Notes: generated from the letters alone by a model not told the origin. A stretch of 64,000 nucleotides of DNA from Desulforamulus aeronauticus DSM 10349 (GCF_900142375.1 NZ_FRAR01000006.1:62001-126000), one strand, 5' to 3'; positions 1 to 9,456 are shown, numbered from the stretch's first letter. Translations and numbers: made by a program.

Positions 1-775
1 CTAATATGGCATTGGAAAAGGCTAGTCCTGCATGGAGATTGGCCATAGCCAGACACCCGTGAACCTCCTTACTGCGCGAGCCATTCTTTACCAACCTAAG
101 GGTATCTGCGACTAATTTGATGGCATTTAATGCATTTAAATCAGAGAGCGGAGTAGCTACTCTGGAAACATAGGCTTCGATGGCATGCGTCAATACATGC
201 ACCCCGGAATATATCATCACTTTGGTATCCAAGGTTGCCAACAACTCAGGATCATGTATAGAGATATAGGGTATCAAGGACTTGGAAACGAGGGTCATTT
301 TCCGCTTCTCCGGTGCATTTAAGATAATGGAAAACTGGGATACCTCAGAACCGGAACCAGCTGTGCTGGTAATGGCTATCATCGGTGGCAACGGCCGTCT
401 GATACTGTCAATCTCTTCATAATCAGAAAGCTCACCACCATTGGATACTAGCAAAGCTACCGCTTTCGCTGCATCGATTGGGCTGCCACCCCCAATAGCC
501 AGCAAAGAATCACAGCCATTAGCAATATACTTATGCGTCCCGGTATAAATTTCGTAGTCCTTGGGGTTTGGTGATACATCCTTCCACACTACATACTCCA
601 GGCCATTGTCAGATAAATTTTCTAATGCCTGCTGTAACCACCCACTGGCTTGTACACCCTTGTCCGTTACCACAAAAATACGCCGTGCCCCGAGTTGGCT
701 AGCACTCAAGCCACATTCTGATAGAGTTCCTGGTCCAAAAATAATTTCTGGTGAAACAAATTTAAAAACATTCAT
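1..775 (-). CDS. iron-containing alcohol dehydrogenase (3' end outside window)
   Basis: NAD(P)-dependent type III alcohol dehydrogenase, presumably interconverting an alcohol and an aldehyde in the cytoplasm; the substrate cannot be told from sequence. The N-terminal Rossmann half shows the family motif GGGSPIDAAK and a following STAGSGSE segment, and the metal-binding helix begins at GVHVLTHAIEAY. The first metal ligand, normally Asp (as in GMDALTHA), reads His at residue 193, four residues before the conserved His197. I chose the ATG at 775 because GAGG lies seven bases upstream; an ATG at 781 is too close to it. The reading frame stays open to the left edge, so roughly the last third is missing. 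It follows recN on the same strand behind a terminator. Confidence 0.9.
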   Translation of the reverse strand, partial: MNVFKFVSPEIIFGPGTLSECGLSASQLGARRIFVVTDKGVQASGWLQQALENLSDNGLEYVVWKDVSPNPKDYEIYTGTHKYIANGCDSLLAIGGGSPIDAAKAVALLVSNGGELSDYEEIDSIRRPLPPMIAITSTAGSGSEVSQFSIILNAPEKRKMTLVSKSLIPYISIHDPELLATLDTKVMIYSGVHVLTHAIEAYVSRVATPLSDLNALNAIKLVADTLRLVKNGSRSKEVHGCLAMANLHAGLAFSNAIL

Positions 776-859
776 TTTCATACCTCAATAATCTGCTGAA
801 TATTTTAAAAATTTACTATTTTATTTAAATTATACCACTTTAATTAACTTTAAAAATAA

Positions 860-893
860 TAAAACCGAGGCTTGGTTATCTAGCCTCGGTTTC
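860..893 (-). terminator. intrinsic terminator after recN
   Basis: A 10-bp perfect stem (AACCGAGGCT with AGCCTCGGTT, arms 863-872 and 882-891, 9-base loop) is followed on the minus strand by TTTTATTATTTTT. It sits directly behind the recN stop codon and ahead of the alcohol dehydrogenase gene, so it probably ends the long housekeeping transcript. Confidence 0.85.
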
Positions 894-898
894 TAAAA

Positions 899-2599
899 TT
901 AAGTATTTTGTTTATAAACTGCAGACATTTTAAGCATTTGACTGGCGTGGTTTTTTACCACATCGGTTATTTCCCTGCCTGCCAGCATGCGAGCTAATTC
1001 AGTTACTCTGCCTGCCTCATCCAAACGATCGACAGATGTTCTGGCATGCCCGTCTTCCACAGACTTACTAATTAAATAATGCGTATCGGCAAAACAAGCC
1101 ACTTGGGGTCCGTGGGTAACACAAATAACCTGCTTGCTACCGCCAATGTGAGCCAGTTTTTCGCCAATGGCTTGTAAGGCCTTGCCTCCTACGCCGGTAT
1201 CTACTTCATCAAAAATAAGGGTAGGTACTTCGTCCAATCTGGCTAACAAAACCTTTAGTGCCAACATGATTCTGGAGAGTTCACCGCCCGAGGCTATTTT
1301 TTGCAGTGGCCGCGGCGGTTCCCCTGGGTTCGGTGCTATCAAAAATTCGATTTCCTCTAACCCCTGGGAAGATAGGTCTGTTCTTTGTTTTATTCCTACT
1401 TTAAAGGCAAGGCCTTTCATTTCCAGGTAGTTTAACTCCCTGGCTACATCTTCCTCCAACTTACCAGCGGCTTTTCGACGCAGCTTGCCGAGTACTGTAG
1501 CTTCCTTATGCCACTCCTTTGCCAAGGCAGTGATATTTCTTTTTAACTCCTCAGCCCTGTCCGAACTGTTGGCTAAATGATCTATTTCCACCAACGCTGT
1601 ATCTTTAAAAGCCAATATTTCTTCCACGGTGGAGCCGTATTTGTATTTTAGTTGCTTAATCAGTGAGAGCCGATGCTCAATTATATCCAACCGCTCGGGA
1701 CTGTATTCTATCTTGTCGCTGTAGGAAGAGATTTCCCTGGCCACATCTTCTAGCTGGTACAGGGCACTTTCTACCATCTCTAGTAGGCCGCTGAGACTTT
1801 CATCTATCTGACACAATTCTCGTAGAGAGGAAGCAGCCATACCCACTGTTTCTACCGCGGGTTTGACTCGGGCTTCGCCTCCATATAAGGAGTGGTAAAT
1901 TTCTCCGGCTAAGCGGGAAATTTTCTCTGAGTTAACCAACAGGCGACGCTCATTGAATAACTCCTCTTCTTCCCCCACTGTCAGTTCTGCTTTATTGATT
2001 TCCTGCACCTGGAAAGTAAGCATGTCCAAACGTCTGGCTAACTCCCGGGCACTCTTCTCCAGTTCTGCCAATTGGGCAGTTGCTTCTTTCCATTGCTGAT
2101 AAATCCCTTTGATTTTTTGAACTTGGCTTAACAGCTCCCCACCGCCTAACCTATCCAAAAGCCAGCGATGCCTATCTTGGTTGAGCAGAGTTTGTTGTTC
2201 GTGTTGACCCAACATATCCACCAACCCAATACCTGCTTCTCGGTAGACGCTAAGATTTGTCAGGCGACCGTTCACCCGGCATACATTTTTGCCACTACGG
2301 GCCAATTCCCTAGAAAAGATCAGTAACGGATCTTCTTCGCAATCGATACCTAGTTCAGCTAATCGTTGTTTCACAAAGGGCAATTCGGAAACATCAAAGG
2401 TGGCTTGTACAACCGCCTTTTCTCTGCCAGCCCGGATAAAATCAGACGAGGCACGACTTCCCAGGGCTACTTGTAAAGCATCAATGAGCATAGATTTACC
2501 AGCGCCAGTTTCACCGGTAACCACACTGAGACCTTTTTCAAAGGTTACCTCAATATCATCAATCAAAGCAAAATTTTTAATATACAATGAATGGAGCAC
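899..2599 (-). CDS. recN: DNA repair protein RecN
   Basis: SMC-like ATPase of double-strand break repair, cytoplasmic, thought to tether DNA ends for RecA-dependent recombination. The N-terminus carries the Walker A motif GETGAGKS (about residues 30-37), a long central coiled coil of about 300 residues, the ABC signature SGGELSR and the Walker B LIFDEVDTGVGG near the C-terminus. Length 566 residues is normal. Translation starts at a GTG with AAGGGGG seven bases upstream, five bases after the argR stop, so the two are translationally close. The recN-argR adjacency is typical of Firmicutes; the usual next genes spoIVB and spo0A are absent here and an alcohol dehydrogenase takes their place. Confidence 0.97.
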   Translation of the reverse strand: MLHSLYIKNFALIDDIEVTFEKGLSVVTGETGAGKSMLIDALQVALGSRASSDFIRAGREKAVVQATFDVSELPFVKQRLAELGIDCEEDPLLIFSRELARSGKNVCRVNGRLTNLSVYREAGIGLVDMLGQHEQQTLLNQDRHRWLLDRLGGGELLSQVQKIKGIYQQWKEATAQLAELEKSARELARRLDMLTFQVQEINKAELTVGEEEELFNERRLLVNSEKISRLAGEIYHSLYGGEARVKPAVETVGMAASSLRELCQIDESLSGLLEMVESALYQLEDVAREISSYSDKIEYSPERLDIIEHRLSLIKQLKYKYGSTVEEILAFKDTALVEIDHLANSSDRAEELKRNITALAKEWHKEATVLGKLRRKAAGKLEEDVARELNYLEMKGLAFKVGIKQRTDLSSQGLEEIEFLIAPNPGEPPRPLQKIASGGELSRIMLALKVLLARLDEVPTLIFDEVDTGVGGKALQAIGEKLAHIGGSKQVICVTHGPQVACFADTHYLISKSVEDGHARTSVDRLDEAGRVTELARMLAGREITDVVKNHASQMLKMSAVYKQNT

Positions 2600-2603
2600 G
2601 GGC

Positions 2604-3062
2604 TTACCCCCTTGCTAAATCCAAAAATCTCTGGACAACCTGTGGTGTGGCCTCTTTCGGTTTCACAATGATCAGTATGGTATCATCCCCCGCTACGGTT
2701 CCTATGATTTCTTGCCAGTGGATATGATCGATAGCTGATGCCATACCCTGGGCTTCGCCGGGAGGTGTCTTAATAATAATTAAGTTTTCACTGGAGTTAA
2801 TATCACTTAGGGAAAGCCGTACCAAACGCTTTAGGCGATCTTCACCACCCCGACGCAAAAGTGGCTCATCGGGCGATGAATAGTAAGAAGTGTTATTTTC
2901 TCCTGGTATTTTAATTAAACTAAGCTCTTTGATGTCCCGAGATACCGTGGCTTGGGTTACCTCAAAACCCTCTGAGCGTAAAGCAGTGGCCAATTCTTCC
3001 TGGGTTTCAATATTTCTCTCACGAACCAGTTCTGCTATTTTTGCCTGACGCTGTGTTTTCAT
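2604..3062 (-). CDS. argR: arginine repressor ArgR/AhrC
   Basis: Arginine-responsive hexameric repressor of arginine biosynthesis genes. The N-terminal winged helix-turn-helix holds the recognition segment [12 protein letters not shown] (about residues 37-48), and the C-terminal oligomerisation and arginine-binding domain contains [12 protein letters not shown], where the Asp pair binds arginine. Length 152 residues is normal. The ATG overlaps the stop of the upstream methyltransferase gene in an ATGA arrangement, which implies translational coupling. Placed before recN, as in many Firmicutes. Confidence 0.96.
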   Translation of the reverse strand: MKTQRQAKIAELVRERNIETQEELATALRSEGFEVTQATVSRDIKELSLIKIPGENNTSYYSSPDEPLLRRGGEDRLKRLVRLSLSDINSSENLIIIKTPPGEAQGMASAIDHIHWQEIIGTVAGDDTILIIVKPKEATPQVVQRFLDLARG

Positions 3063-3643
3063 GCAATGTCCACCACCTTCTCTATCAAAATGACTCCCGG
3101 TGCTGAGGGTGGCCGGTTAAATAGGTTTATTTTAAGCACTTTGTACTGGCTTGGATTCAATTGAGAAGCCATATTTTCTATAGCCTCCTTTTCTTCTTGT
3201 CCTCCCGGATGTCCTGGGTAGACAACGATCACCAGACGCCCGCCCACTGCTAGTAAATGGAGTGTTTGTTGCAATGCCTCCAAGGTAGTATTGGTTTGCG
3301 TGATAAGCTCCTTATCGCTACCTGGCAAATATCCTAAATTAAAAATAGCTCCTTGAATGGGTTGTTTGACATGTTGGTAAATATTTTGGTGACCATCCTG
3401 GATTAACTTTATCCTTTCATCCAGTAGATTGGCAGCAGCCAGTCTTTCTCTGGTATTGGTAAGAGCCTGTGTTTGTACATCAAAGGCATAAATTTTACCC
3501 TGGGAACCCACAGCTTCGGCTAACATTAGGGTGTCATGCCCATTACCCATGGTGCCGTCCAAAGCAATATCTCCATCCTGTAACCTTTCTAAGAGAAAAT
3601 GGTGACCCAATTGGGCAACCATAAACCAATTAATCAAGGCCAC
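3059..3643 (-). CDS. mnmM: class I SAM methyltransferase, YtqB/MnmM type (tRNA mnm5s2U)
   Basis: Small SAM-dependent methyltransferase of the YtqB family (formerly called putative rRNA methylase). Members characterised in Bacillus and Staphylococcus methylate aminomethyl-thiouridine at the tRNA wobble base. Seen here: SAM motif I variant [15 protein letters not shown] near residues 27-41, an FNLGYLPG motif, and the family hallmark [12 protein letters not shown]. Length 194 residues fits. Start is GTG with AAGGAG seven bases upstream. It overlaps argR by four bases and the end of nadK by 14 bases, so it is in the same operon. The precise tRNA function is inferred from the family. Confidence 0.88.
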   Translation of the reverse strand: MALINWFMVAQLGHHFLLERLQDGDIALDGTMGNGHDTLMLAEAVGSQGKIYAFDVQTQALTNTRERLAAANLLDERIKLIQDGHQNIYQHVKQPIQGAIFNLGYLPGSDKELITQTNTTLEALQQTLHLLAVGGRLVIVVYPGHPGGQEEKEAIENMASQLNPSQYKVLKINLFNRPPSAPGVILIEKVVDIA

Positions 3644-4490
3644 TCTGCCACTCCTTTAGTTTACCCCGTAAAACATCAAAGAAGCTGGTTTTTTGTATTT
3701 TTAAAAACCGCGCCTTCACAGGGGCTCTCTTGACTATTATTTTATCTCCGACCTTTAGGGTTACACCATACTGACCATCCAAGGTTAATCGCACATCTTC
3801 CACAGCAGGCAATACCACTACCTCCACTTCACTTTCCGGAGATATTACCAGCGGTCGGTTCGATAAATGGGGACAAATAGGCGTAATCAACAAAACTTGG
3901 GCTTCAGGAGAAATGATGGGTCCGCCCGCAGAAAGTGAATAGGCCGTAGAGCCGGTGGGACTAGCTAAAATAAGACCGTCTGCCGCGAAGGTTCCCACGT
4001 GCTCTCCGTTCACTTTCATCGTCAGATGGACCATCCGAAAGGACGCTCCTTTGGAAACCACTGCATCATTTAGGCAAATGGCCTGGTCAATGATTTCATT
4101 ATTCCTCAAAACGGTAGCCTGCAGCATCATTCTTTCTTCAATAAAATACTCCCCTGCTAAAAGGGCAAGCATTTTCTCTCTAAGATCAGGTATGTCTATT
4201 TCCGTTAAAAAGCCTAATCGGCCCAGGTTTACTCCAAAGATAGGTGTGCCAGTGGCAGCTGTTTGCCTGGCACAGTTCAGGAGAGTGCCATCCCCTCCCC
4301 ACACCATGATACAGTCGCATTGATGAGCTAATTCTCCTGTGGGTAGCCCACTCGACAAGCCTAATAAGGAGGCACTTTCCTCGTTATAGAGTACGGTTAC
4401 TTTTCTCTCGGTTAACCAGGAAACCAACCTGCTCACGGGTTCTGCAACATTACCCTTGCTGCTGTTGACCACCAGTCCGATGGTGTTCAA
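3630..4490 (-). CDS. nadK: NAD kinase
   Basis: Phosphorylates NAD to NADP using ATP or polyphosphate in the cytoplasm. Motifs seen: WGGDGTLLN (catalytic GGDGT, near residue 63), NLGRLGFL, and the substrate-binding region DGLILASPTGSTAYS. Length 286 residues is normal. Start codon is TTG with AAGGGGG nine bases upstream; the TTG overlaps the TGA of the preceding gene (TTGA). Lies in the recN operon between a predicted membrane nuclease-like gene and mnmM. Confidence 0.96.
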   Translation of the reverse strand: MNTIGLVVNSSKGNVAEPVSRLVSWLTERKVTVLYNEESASLLGLSSGLPTGELAHQCDCIMVWGGDGTLLNCARQTAATGTPIFGVNLGRLGFLTEIDIPDLREKMLALLAGEYFIEERMMLQATVLRNNEIIDQAICLNDAVVSKGASFRMVHLTMKVNGEHVGTFAADGLILASPTGSTAYSLSAGGPIISPEAQVLLITPICPHLSNRPLVISPESEVEVVVLPAVEDVRLTLDGQYGVTLKVGDKIIVKRAPVKARFLKIQKTSFFDVLRGKLKEWQSGLD

Positions 4491-5023
4491 CTGATAGTTC
4501 CCCCTTTATATAATAAGATAAAAGTCACAATTACCCCTGCACAAAAACAAACCAAATAGGGGATAGGTAGGGTCTTAGGTCCCTTGACAGCCGGAAATTT
4601 GATGTCAAAATCTATTGCATAAAGCTTCTCATGATCCATATCGAGAATCAGCACACCATCAGGTCGGTATACCAGGTAATACTCCAATAACTGTCGCCTG
4701 TTGTCTGGCGACGCAGGTCTCTCTGCCACTGCCCCTGTTTTTACATCTACCACAAATACCTGCTTCCCTTTTTGTACAATTAAGTCGGCCTGAATATGGC
4801 TTTTATGGGGCTTACCGTTAACCTTGGTGACAATGGGGACTCTCTCCTGAACAGCAAGAATGCTATAACCCTGTGCCTCCAAAAATCTCCTGGCAGCTAC
4901 CTCGGCTCTTCCTGCCTTTAGCACCCGCCTTCTAGCCCTATAGGATTGTCCAAATTTAATTATATTATAGATTAAAATAGCACCGATGAGTATGCCTATT
5001 AGCAGAAGATCACCTGGAAGCAC
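4487..5023 (-). CDS. membrane protein with PD-(D/E)XK nuclease-like core, function unknown
   Basis: No named family recognised with certainty. The 178-residue protein has a transmembrane helix at residues 2-22 (LLLIGILIGAILIYNI), a soluble middle, and a second hydrophobic segment near the C-terminus (LVCFCAGVIVTFILL). The middle part reads HIQADLIVQKGKQVFVVDVK, that is Asp, 12 residues, Asp-X-Lys, the spacing of a PD-(D/E)XK nuclease active site, followed by a conserved-looking Gln in RRQLLEYY. I place the start at GTG 5023, which has GGAGG seven bases upstream; a TTG at 5050 lacks one. Stop overlaps the nadK start by four bases. Nuclease activity is inference only. Confidence 0.75.
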   Translation of the reverse strand: MLPGDLLLIGILIGAILIYNIIKFGQSYRARRRVLKAGRAEVAARRFLEAQGYSILAVQERVPIVTKVNGKPHKSHIQADLIVQKGKQVFVVDVKTGAVAERPASPDNRRQLLEYYLVYRPDGVLILDMDHEKLYAIDFDIKFPAVKGPKTLPIPYLVCFCAGVIVTFILLYKGGTIS

Positions 5024-5157
5024 GCAAACACCTCCATTGCCATTAGCCAAACTTGGACTTATCGTAAAGCCATGTCAAATCTCAAATATTCAATGTAGAG
5101 CGTAATCTAGTTAATCATTTTAAACCCAAAAGGCCACTGGCCACTGGCCAATGGGCA

Positions 5158-5967
5158 TTATCTCTCCAACGTCCCATGTGCTTCTGCCACCACTTTGTCC
5201 ACATCCACAACCGTCGACTCACGTCCCGGTCCTTTTAAGAAATACAACAAATACTCAATATTTCCTTCCGGGCCACGGACGGGAGAAAAGTCTAAGCCCC
5301 CCACCTGCCAGCCAAGGCTATCCACCACAGCTAATACTTTATGTATAACATCCTTGTGTACTGCTGGTTCCCGTACGACACCTTTTTTGCCAACTCGCTC
5401 TTTGCCCGCCTCAAATTGGGGTTTAATCAAGGCGATCCCTTCTGCTTGGGGTTCTGTTAACACATCGACTCGGGGTAGTACCAAGGAGAGAGAGATAAAG
5501 GATACATCAATGGTGGCAAAACTCGGTTTTTCGGGTAAAGCAGTGGGCTCCAAATACCGTATGTTCGTTCTTTCCAGAGAAGTTACTCTGGGATCTGACC
5601 GTAATTTCCAGGCCAACTGTCCATAGCCCACATCCACAGCATAAACTTTTTTAGCACCATTCTGCAAGGCACAATCGGTAAAACCGCCCGTCGAGGACCC
5701 GATATCGATGACCACCCGATCTGTTAAATCAATGGTAAAAGCTTGCATAGCCTTGGCCAGTTTTAGTCCTCCCCTGCTTACATAGGGAAGGGGATTTCCC
5801 TGTACCTGCACATCTGCTCCTTGTTTTACTGGATGACCGGGTTTGTCCACCCGATTCCCATCAATAAAAACAAGCCCGGCCATCACCGCGGCACGGGCCT
5901 TTTCCCGGCTAGGAAAAAAACCGTTATTGACCAGGAATATATCTAAGCGTTCTTTAGTAACAGCCAA
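5158..5967 (-). CDS. tlyA: TlyA family rRNA (cytidine-2'-O)-methyltransferase
   Basis: SAM-dependent 2'-O-methyltransferase of ribosomal RNA in the TlyA/hemolysin A family. It has an N-terminal S4 RNA-binding domain (KERLDIFLV to about residue 60, ending GGLKL) and an FtsJ-like domain with the SAM motif VVIDIGSSTGGFTDC and the catalytic-tetrad region ALIKPQFEAG. I chose TTG 5967 because GGAGG sits nine bases upstream; an upstream in-frame TTG at 6003 has no such site. Length 269 residues matches the family. It lies downstream of dxs, a very common Firmicute neighbourhood, after a repeat-rich 280-base gap. Confidence 0.93.
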   Translation of the reverse strand: MAVTKERLDIFLVNNGFFPSREKARAAVMAGLVFIDGNRVDKPGHPVKQGADVQVQGNPLPYVSRGGLKLAKAMQAFTIDLTDRVVIDIGSSTGGFTDCALQNGAKKVYAVDVGYGQLAWKLRSDPRVTSLERTNIRYLEPTALPEKPSFATIDVSFISLSLVLPRVDVLTEPQAEGIALIKPQFEAGKERVGKKGVVREPAVHKDVIHKVLAVVDSLGWQVGGLDFSPVRGPEGNIEYLLYFLKGPGRESTVVDVDKVVAEAHGTLER

Positions 5968-6010
5968 GTTAGAAATCCTCCACGTGGTTCTGAACAGAAC
6001 CAAGATTTTT

Positions 6011-6114
6011 ATACTGTTTTTATTTTAAAATGTGGACAAATATTTGTCCACAACATAGGAAAACAGTATCTACTAATCCACTTTAAGGGAACTTATTTAA
6101 TGTGGATTAGTATT
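6011..6114. repeat. palindromic structured repeat PAL-A, copy 1
   Basis: About 104 bases made of two hairpins. The first has outer arms 6011-6020 and 6060-6069 (ATACTGTTTT with AAAACAGTAT) around a perfect 22-base palindrome at 6031-6052 (TGTGGACAAAT with its complement). The second pairs 6071-6081 with 6102-6112 (TACTAATCCAC with GTGGATTAGTA). A second copy with the same architecture lies at 25373-25477 inside the spoIIIA operon. The matched arm changes between copies suggest selection on structure or a mobile palindromic element. Confidence 0.85.
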
Positions 6115-6117
6115 AGA

Positions 6118-6242
6118 GGCTGTTGCAAAACGGCGGGCGATTCATAATCGCCCCTACATATTGTGGTAATGCTGCAAAGCGTTCCTCAATATTTTGTAGG
6201 GAGCGGTTATTAACCGCTCGTAATGTTCGTTTTGCAACAGCC
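6118..6242. repeat. MITE-like element with perfect 14-bp terminal inverted repeats
   Basis: Begins GGCTGTTGCAAAAC (6118-6131) and ends with its exact complement (6229-6242). Inside are two hairpins, 6135-6153 (GGGCGATT/AATCGCCC) and 6201-6219 (GAGCGGTTA/TAACCGCTC), each flanked by TGTAGGG-type sequence. There is no coding capacity. It starts four bases after the end of PAL-A copy 1, so two non-coding elements abut between tlyA and dxs. Confidence 0.8.
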
Positions 6243-6284
6243 CCCATTCTTTTAAACCAATGGCAGATGACTGATCGTCCGGGT

Positions 6285-8201
6285 TTACATCCTCCGGCCT
6301 AATACAGCCTTCAACCGATGTACTTTCTTACCTTCCTTTTCCAAGCCTAAAACCGCCTCAACAATTCCCTCTGCAGTGAGGCCATAGTTGGCACGTAGGA
6401 TGTTTTGCTTACCGTGCTCGACAAATTCATCTGGAATACCCAAACGTTTTATTTTTATATCGCAAAGGCCTTCCGTTTCAAACAGCTCTAGCACGGCACT
6501 GCCAAAGCCTCCCATAAGCACGTGTTCTTCCAAAGTTATTACTTTTTTAATCCTGCGGGCGTACTGCAAAATTAAATCTTGATCCAGAGGTTTCATAAAG
6601 CGGGCATTTATCACAGTGGCTTCAATACCCCGACTGGTAAGTTTTTCGGCGGCCTGCAGGGCCTCGGCAACCAGATTGCCAACAGCCAGCAGTACAACGT
6701 CCTCGCCCTTTCGTAAAACTTCACCTTTGCCGATCGGTAGGCATTGTAATTCTTCATCCATGGCAACGCCTTCCCCGTTGCCCCGGGGATACCTAACAGC
6801 TACCGGACCGTTATAATAAATGGCGGTATTCAGCATATGCTGCAGCTCATTTTCATCCTTAGGAGACATCAACACAATATTAGGAATATTGCGTAGAAAA
6901 GCAATATCAAAAACACCATGGTGGGTAGGGCCATCATCGCCCACTAGGCCGCCCCGATCCAAAGCAAATACTACTGGCAGGTTTTGTAGGCATACATCAT
7001 GCAGCACCTGGTCGTAGGCACGCTGCAGGAAGGTTGAATAAATGGCTGTTACCGGTCGGTAGCCTGCTGTGGCCATACCGGCAGCCATGGTAATGGCATG
7101 TTGTTCGGCAATCCCTACATCATAGTAACGCTTGGGAAATTCCTTAGCAAAGGGGTTTAACCCTGTTCCACCAGGCATAGCTGCTGTGATAGCAATAATC
7201 TTTTCATCCTTTTGGGCCAACTTGATTAGGGTTTTACCAAATATTTCGGTGTAGCTGGGGGCACCCTCGGACTTTTTCACTTCCCCGGTGGCAACATCAA
7301 AGGACCCTACTCCATGGAAACGATCTGGATTTTGTTCTGCTGGCTGGTAACCTTTACCTTTTTGCGTCAGCACATGTACTAGCACCGGACCATTGGCAGC
7401 CTTTGCTTGCTGCAATACAGTCATAACAGCTTTCAGATCATGTCCGTCCACCGGACCAAGGTAAGTGAACCCTAGTTCCTCAAATAACATACCTGGTACG
7501 ACTAAATATTTTAAACTGTCTTTGAGCCGATCCACTACTTTTAAAAGCTTGGAGCCATGGGGGATTTTTTGTAATAATTCAGCAATTTCATCTTTGCCTT
7601 TAGAATATTTGGGGTCGGTCCTGAGCCTGCTCAGGTAGCTCGACAACGCTCCCACGTTGGGTGCTATGGACATCTCATTATCATTTAGAATCACAATTAA
7701 GTTTGTTTTTAAATGACCTGCGTGGTTCATTGCCTCAAAGGCCATGCCACCAGTCATGGAACCGTCCCCGATAACTGCCACTACAGAATGTTTATCGCCG
7801 TTTAAGTCTCTAGCCAAGGCCAGACCTAGAGCAGCAGAAATGGAAGTACTGCTGTGTCCGGTGGCAAAGGCATCATGAATGCTTTCCTCTGGCTTAGGGA
7901 AACCGCTGATGCCCCCATGCTGGCGTAAGGTGTGGAATTGCGACCACCGGCCGGTCAGCAATTTATGTACGTAACTCTGGTGACCAACATCCCAGATAAT
8001 ACGGTCCACTGCTGAATTAAAGACCCGATGCATAGCAATGGTAAGTTCCACCACACCCAGATTGGGGGCCAAGTGGCCTCCCGTTTCCGCCACAGTATGA
8101 ATAATCGTTTCCCGAACCTCCGTGGCTAAATCTTGTAATTGCTTTACATTAAATTGTTGCAAATCCTGAGGACTAAATATTTTCTTTAGTAATACTCCCA
8201 A
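6285..8201 (-). CDS. dxs: 1-deoxy-D-xylulose-5-phosphate synthase
   Basis: First enzyme of the MEP isoprenoid pathway: condenses pyruvate and glyceraldehyde 3-phosphate with thiamine diphosphate. Seen here: N-terminal [16 protein letters not shown], the ThDP-binding [13 protein letters not shown], the FHGVGSFD segment, and the transketolase-like pyrimidine-domain signature [15 protein letters not shown]. Length 638 residues is normal. Start is TTG with AAGGTGG six bases upstream. With ispA about 1.4 kb upstream it forms an isoprenoid pair that brackets the OLE RNA and oapA. Confidence 0.97.
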   Translation of the reverse strand: MGVLLKKIFSPQDLQQFNVKQLQDLATEVRETIIHTVAETGGHLAPNLGVVELTIAMHRVFNSAVDRIIWDVGHQSYVHKLLTGRWSQFHTLRQHGGISGFPKPEESIHDAFATGHSSTSISAALGLALARDLNGDKHSVVAVIGDGSMTGGMAFEAMNHAGHLKTNLIVILNDNEMSIAPNVGALSSYLSRLRTDPKYSKGKDEIAELLQKIPHGSKLLKVVDRLKDSLKYLVVPGMLFEELGFTYLGPVDGHDLKAVMTVLQQAKAANGPVLVHVLTQKGKGYQPAEQNPDRFHGVGSFDVATGEVKKSEGAPSYTEIFGKTLIKLAQKDEKIIAITAAMPGGTGLNPFAKEFPKRYYDVGIAEQHAITMAAGMATAGYRPVTAIYSTFLQRAYDQVLHDVCLQNLPVVFALDRGGLVGDDGPTHHGVFDIAFLRNIPNIVLMSPKDENELQHMLNTAIYYNGPVAVRYPRGNGEGVAMDEELQCLPIGKGEVLRKGEDVVLLAVGNLVAEALQAAEKLTSRGIEATVINARFMKPLDQDLILQYARRIKKVITLEEHVLMGGFGSAVLELFETEGLCDIKIKRLGIPDEFVEHGKQNILRANYGLTAEGIVEAVLGLEKEGKKVHRLKAVLGRRM

Positions 8202-8219
8202 ACTTGTCCACCTTCTTCT

Positions 8220-8891
8220 CTAAGACCTGGCTCGACTTTTCTTGCCCAGGCTTTTACCAGTCAATTTTTCCCAGTAGGCAAAAAACTTTCCTACAAAGAA
8301 TATTACATCATTTGCCCGTGATAAGGCTAGTGTTTTTCCCAGTGCTTTACCCGATACCGTTAGGGAAGCAATGAGGGCAGTAAACATTATGTTGGCAATA
8401 AAGGCATCTATACCGGGATTTTCACTTACTATTTTAACCATAATTGAGATCCCTAAAGCACCGCTAACGGTACCAGCAATATCACCAATTACATCATTGC
8501 AGATATTCGCTACCTTATCGGCGTTTCTTAACAAAAAAACACCCTCCTTACCCCCGCGAACACGTTTGGCCGCTTTGGCATGAAAAGGTGCCTCCTGAGC
8601 AGCAGTAGCTGCTGTTCCTATAATATCAGCAAGAATACCGATAAGTATAATAAACAGCAAACCTGCCAAGGATATAATTACACTTTGCACCGCTCTGGTG
8701 AGTGTCTCTGATAATAAGGAAAAAATCACTGCTAAAACAAAGGAACCAAAGAATACTAAAAGTAAGTAATGTATCGAAATATTCGTTTTCTGATTTCCCA
8801 AAAACTTTTTCACCCCATGGTATATGGTAAAGTAAATAAGTGATAGCAGGTCAGGTAAATGTTGTGGCTTAGGTCTAGCAGGTTTTCCCAT
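8220..8891 (-). CDS. oapA: OLE RNA-associated membrane protein OapA
   Basis: Polytopic membrane protein that I identify as OapA, the partner that carries OLE RNA to the membrane. Basis: hydrophobic segments consistent with about four helices (YLLLVFFGSFVLAVIFSLL, SVIISLAGLLFIILIGILA, then two after residue 130), a basic cytoplasmic-type stretch HAKAAKRVRGGKEG, and the DVIGD motif, a DxxxD motif that I recall as characteristic of OapA. Position is decisive: immediately downstream of a 500-base structured non-coding stretch and between ispA and dxs, the known OLE arrangement. Start is uncertain: ATG 8891 or an in-frame TTG at 8912, neither with a strong ribosome site; the end of the RNA may overlap the start. 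Confidence 0.85.
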   Translation of the reverse strand: MGKPARPKPQHLPDLLSLIYFTIYHGVKKFLGNQKTNISIHYLLLVFFGSFVLAVIFSLLSETLTRAVQSVIISLAGLLFIILIGILADIIGTAATAAQEAPFHAKAAKRVRGGKEGVFLLRNADKVANICNDVIGDIAGTVSGALGISIMVKIVSENPGIDAFIANIMFTALIASLTVSGKALGKTLALSRANDVIFFVGKFFAYWEKLTGKSLGKKSRARS

Positions 8892-8899
8892 AGCGGTAC

Positions 8900-9450
8900 C
8901 GGCTGTCGCCAAACCGGCGGTTACCCTTTAAACCCTATCTGAGGCGTCACCGCTCTCAGAACTAGATTACCACTTAGTCCACACTTTAATCCCTGACCCA
9001 CCCTGACGTGTGCCAAACAGCCTAGGAGTTTTCCTCAACAGCACGCATCTTTCTTAGACTCTGTTGCAGCAAAGGTTTCATCCCACAACAGTAGCTTACG
9101 GGCCCGTATGCTACTGTTGTACCAGAGGAATCCACCAGTGCCACTTCAAGTCAGGCTACACTGCACGCAGCTTCCTACCACATGCAGGTTAACAGCCAAG
9201 CCATAGTTTGCCGTTTCCGGCTCCCCACGCACTTGAGTCTCCACGGGGAGGGGGTCGATGCCCACATGCCATTGCAGGTCGCCCCTTCCCCTTAACTCCC
9301 AGTACCAGCCCCCAACTGGGCGTCAAAAGCCAGCACCAGGAACTTCATCGATGTGCCCTTGACGGATTTTTAGGCCCGCCTTCAGAAAGACCATACTGAC
9401 TAGGATACTGCATCACTTATTTTTAAGTTACTCACAAATTAATGAATACG
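8900..9450 (-). ncRNA. ole: OLE RNA (ornate, large, extremophilic RNA), approximate ends
   Basis: A roughly 550-base stretch with no coding frame, richer in GC than the surrounding gaps and full of inverted repeats, lies between ispA and the oapA-like gene, the context described for OLE RNA in Bacillus halodurans and clostridia. A consensus promoter ends at 9457 just before it. The clearest helix is 9085-9095 with 9110-9120 (ACAACAGTAGC with GCTACTGTTGT), capped by the palindrome TACGGGCCCGTA. OLE RNA with OapA forms a membrane ribonucleoprotein linked in other species to ethanol and cold tolerance. Ends are estimated: 5' from the promoter, 3' from the oapA start. The identification rests on context, size and partner gene, not on an alignment. 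Confidence 0.85.
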
Positions 9451-9456
9451 CTTTGA

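Noticed and set aside
5130-5155. GGCCACT tandem repeat between the nuclease-like gene and tlyA
   Set aside because: Only about two and a half units; too short to interpret.
9208-9399. 63-codon plus-strand frame inside the OLE region
   Set aside because: No ribosome site, no family likeness, and it is antisense to a structured RNA.
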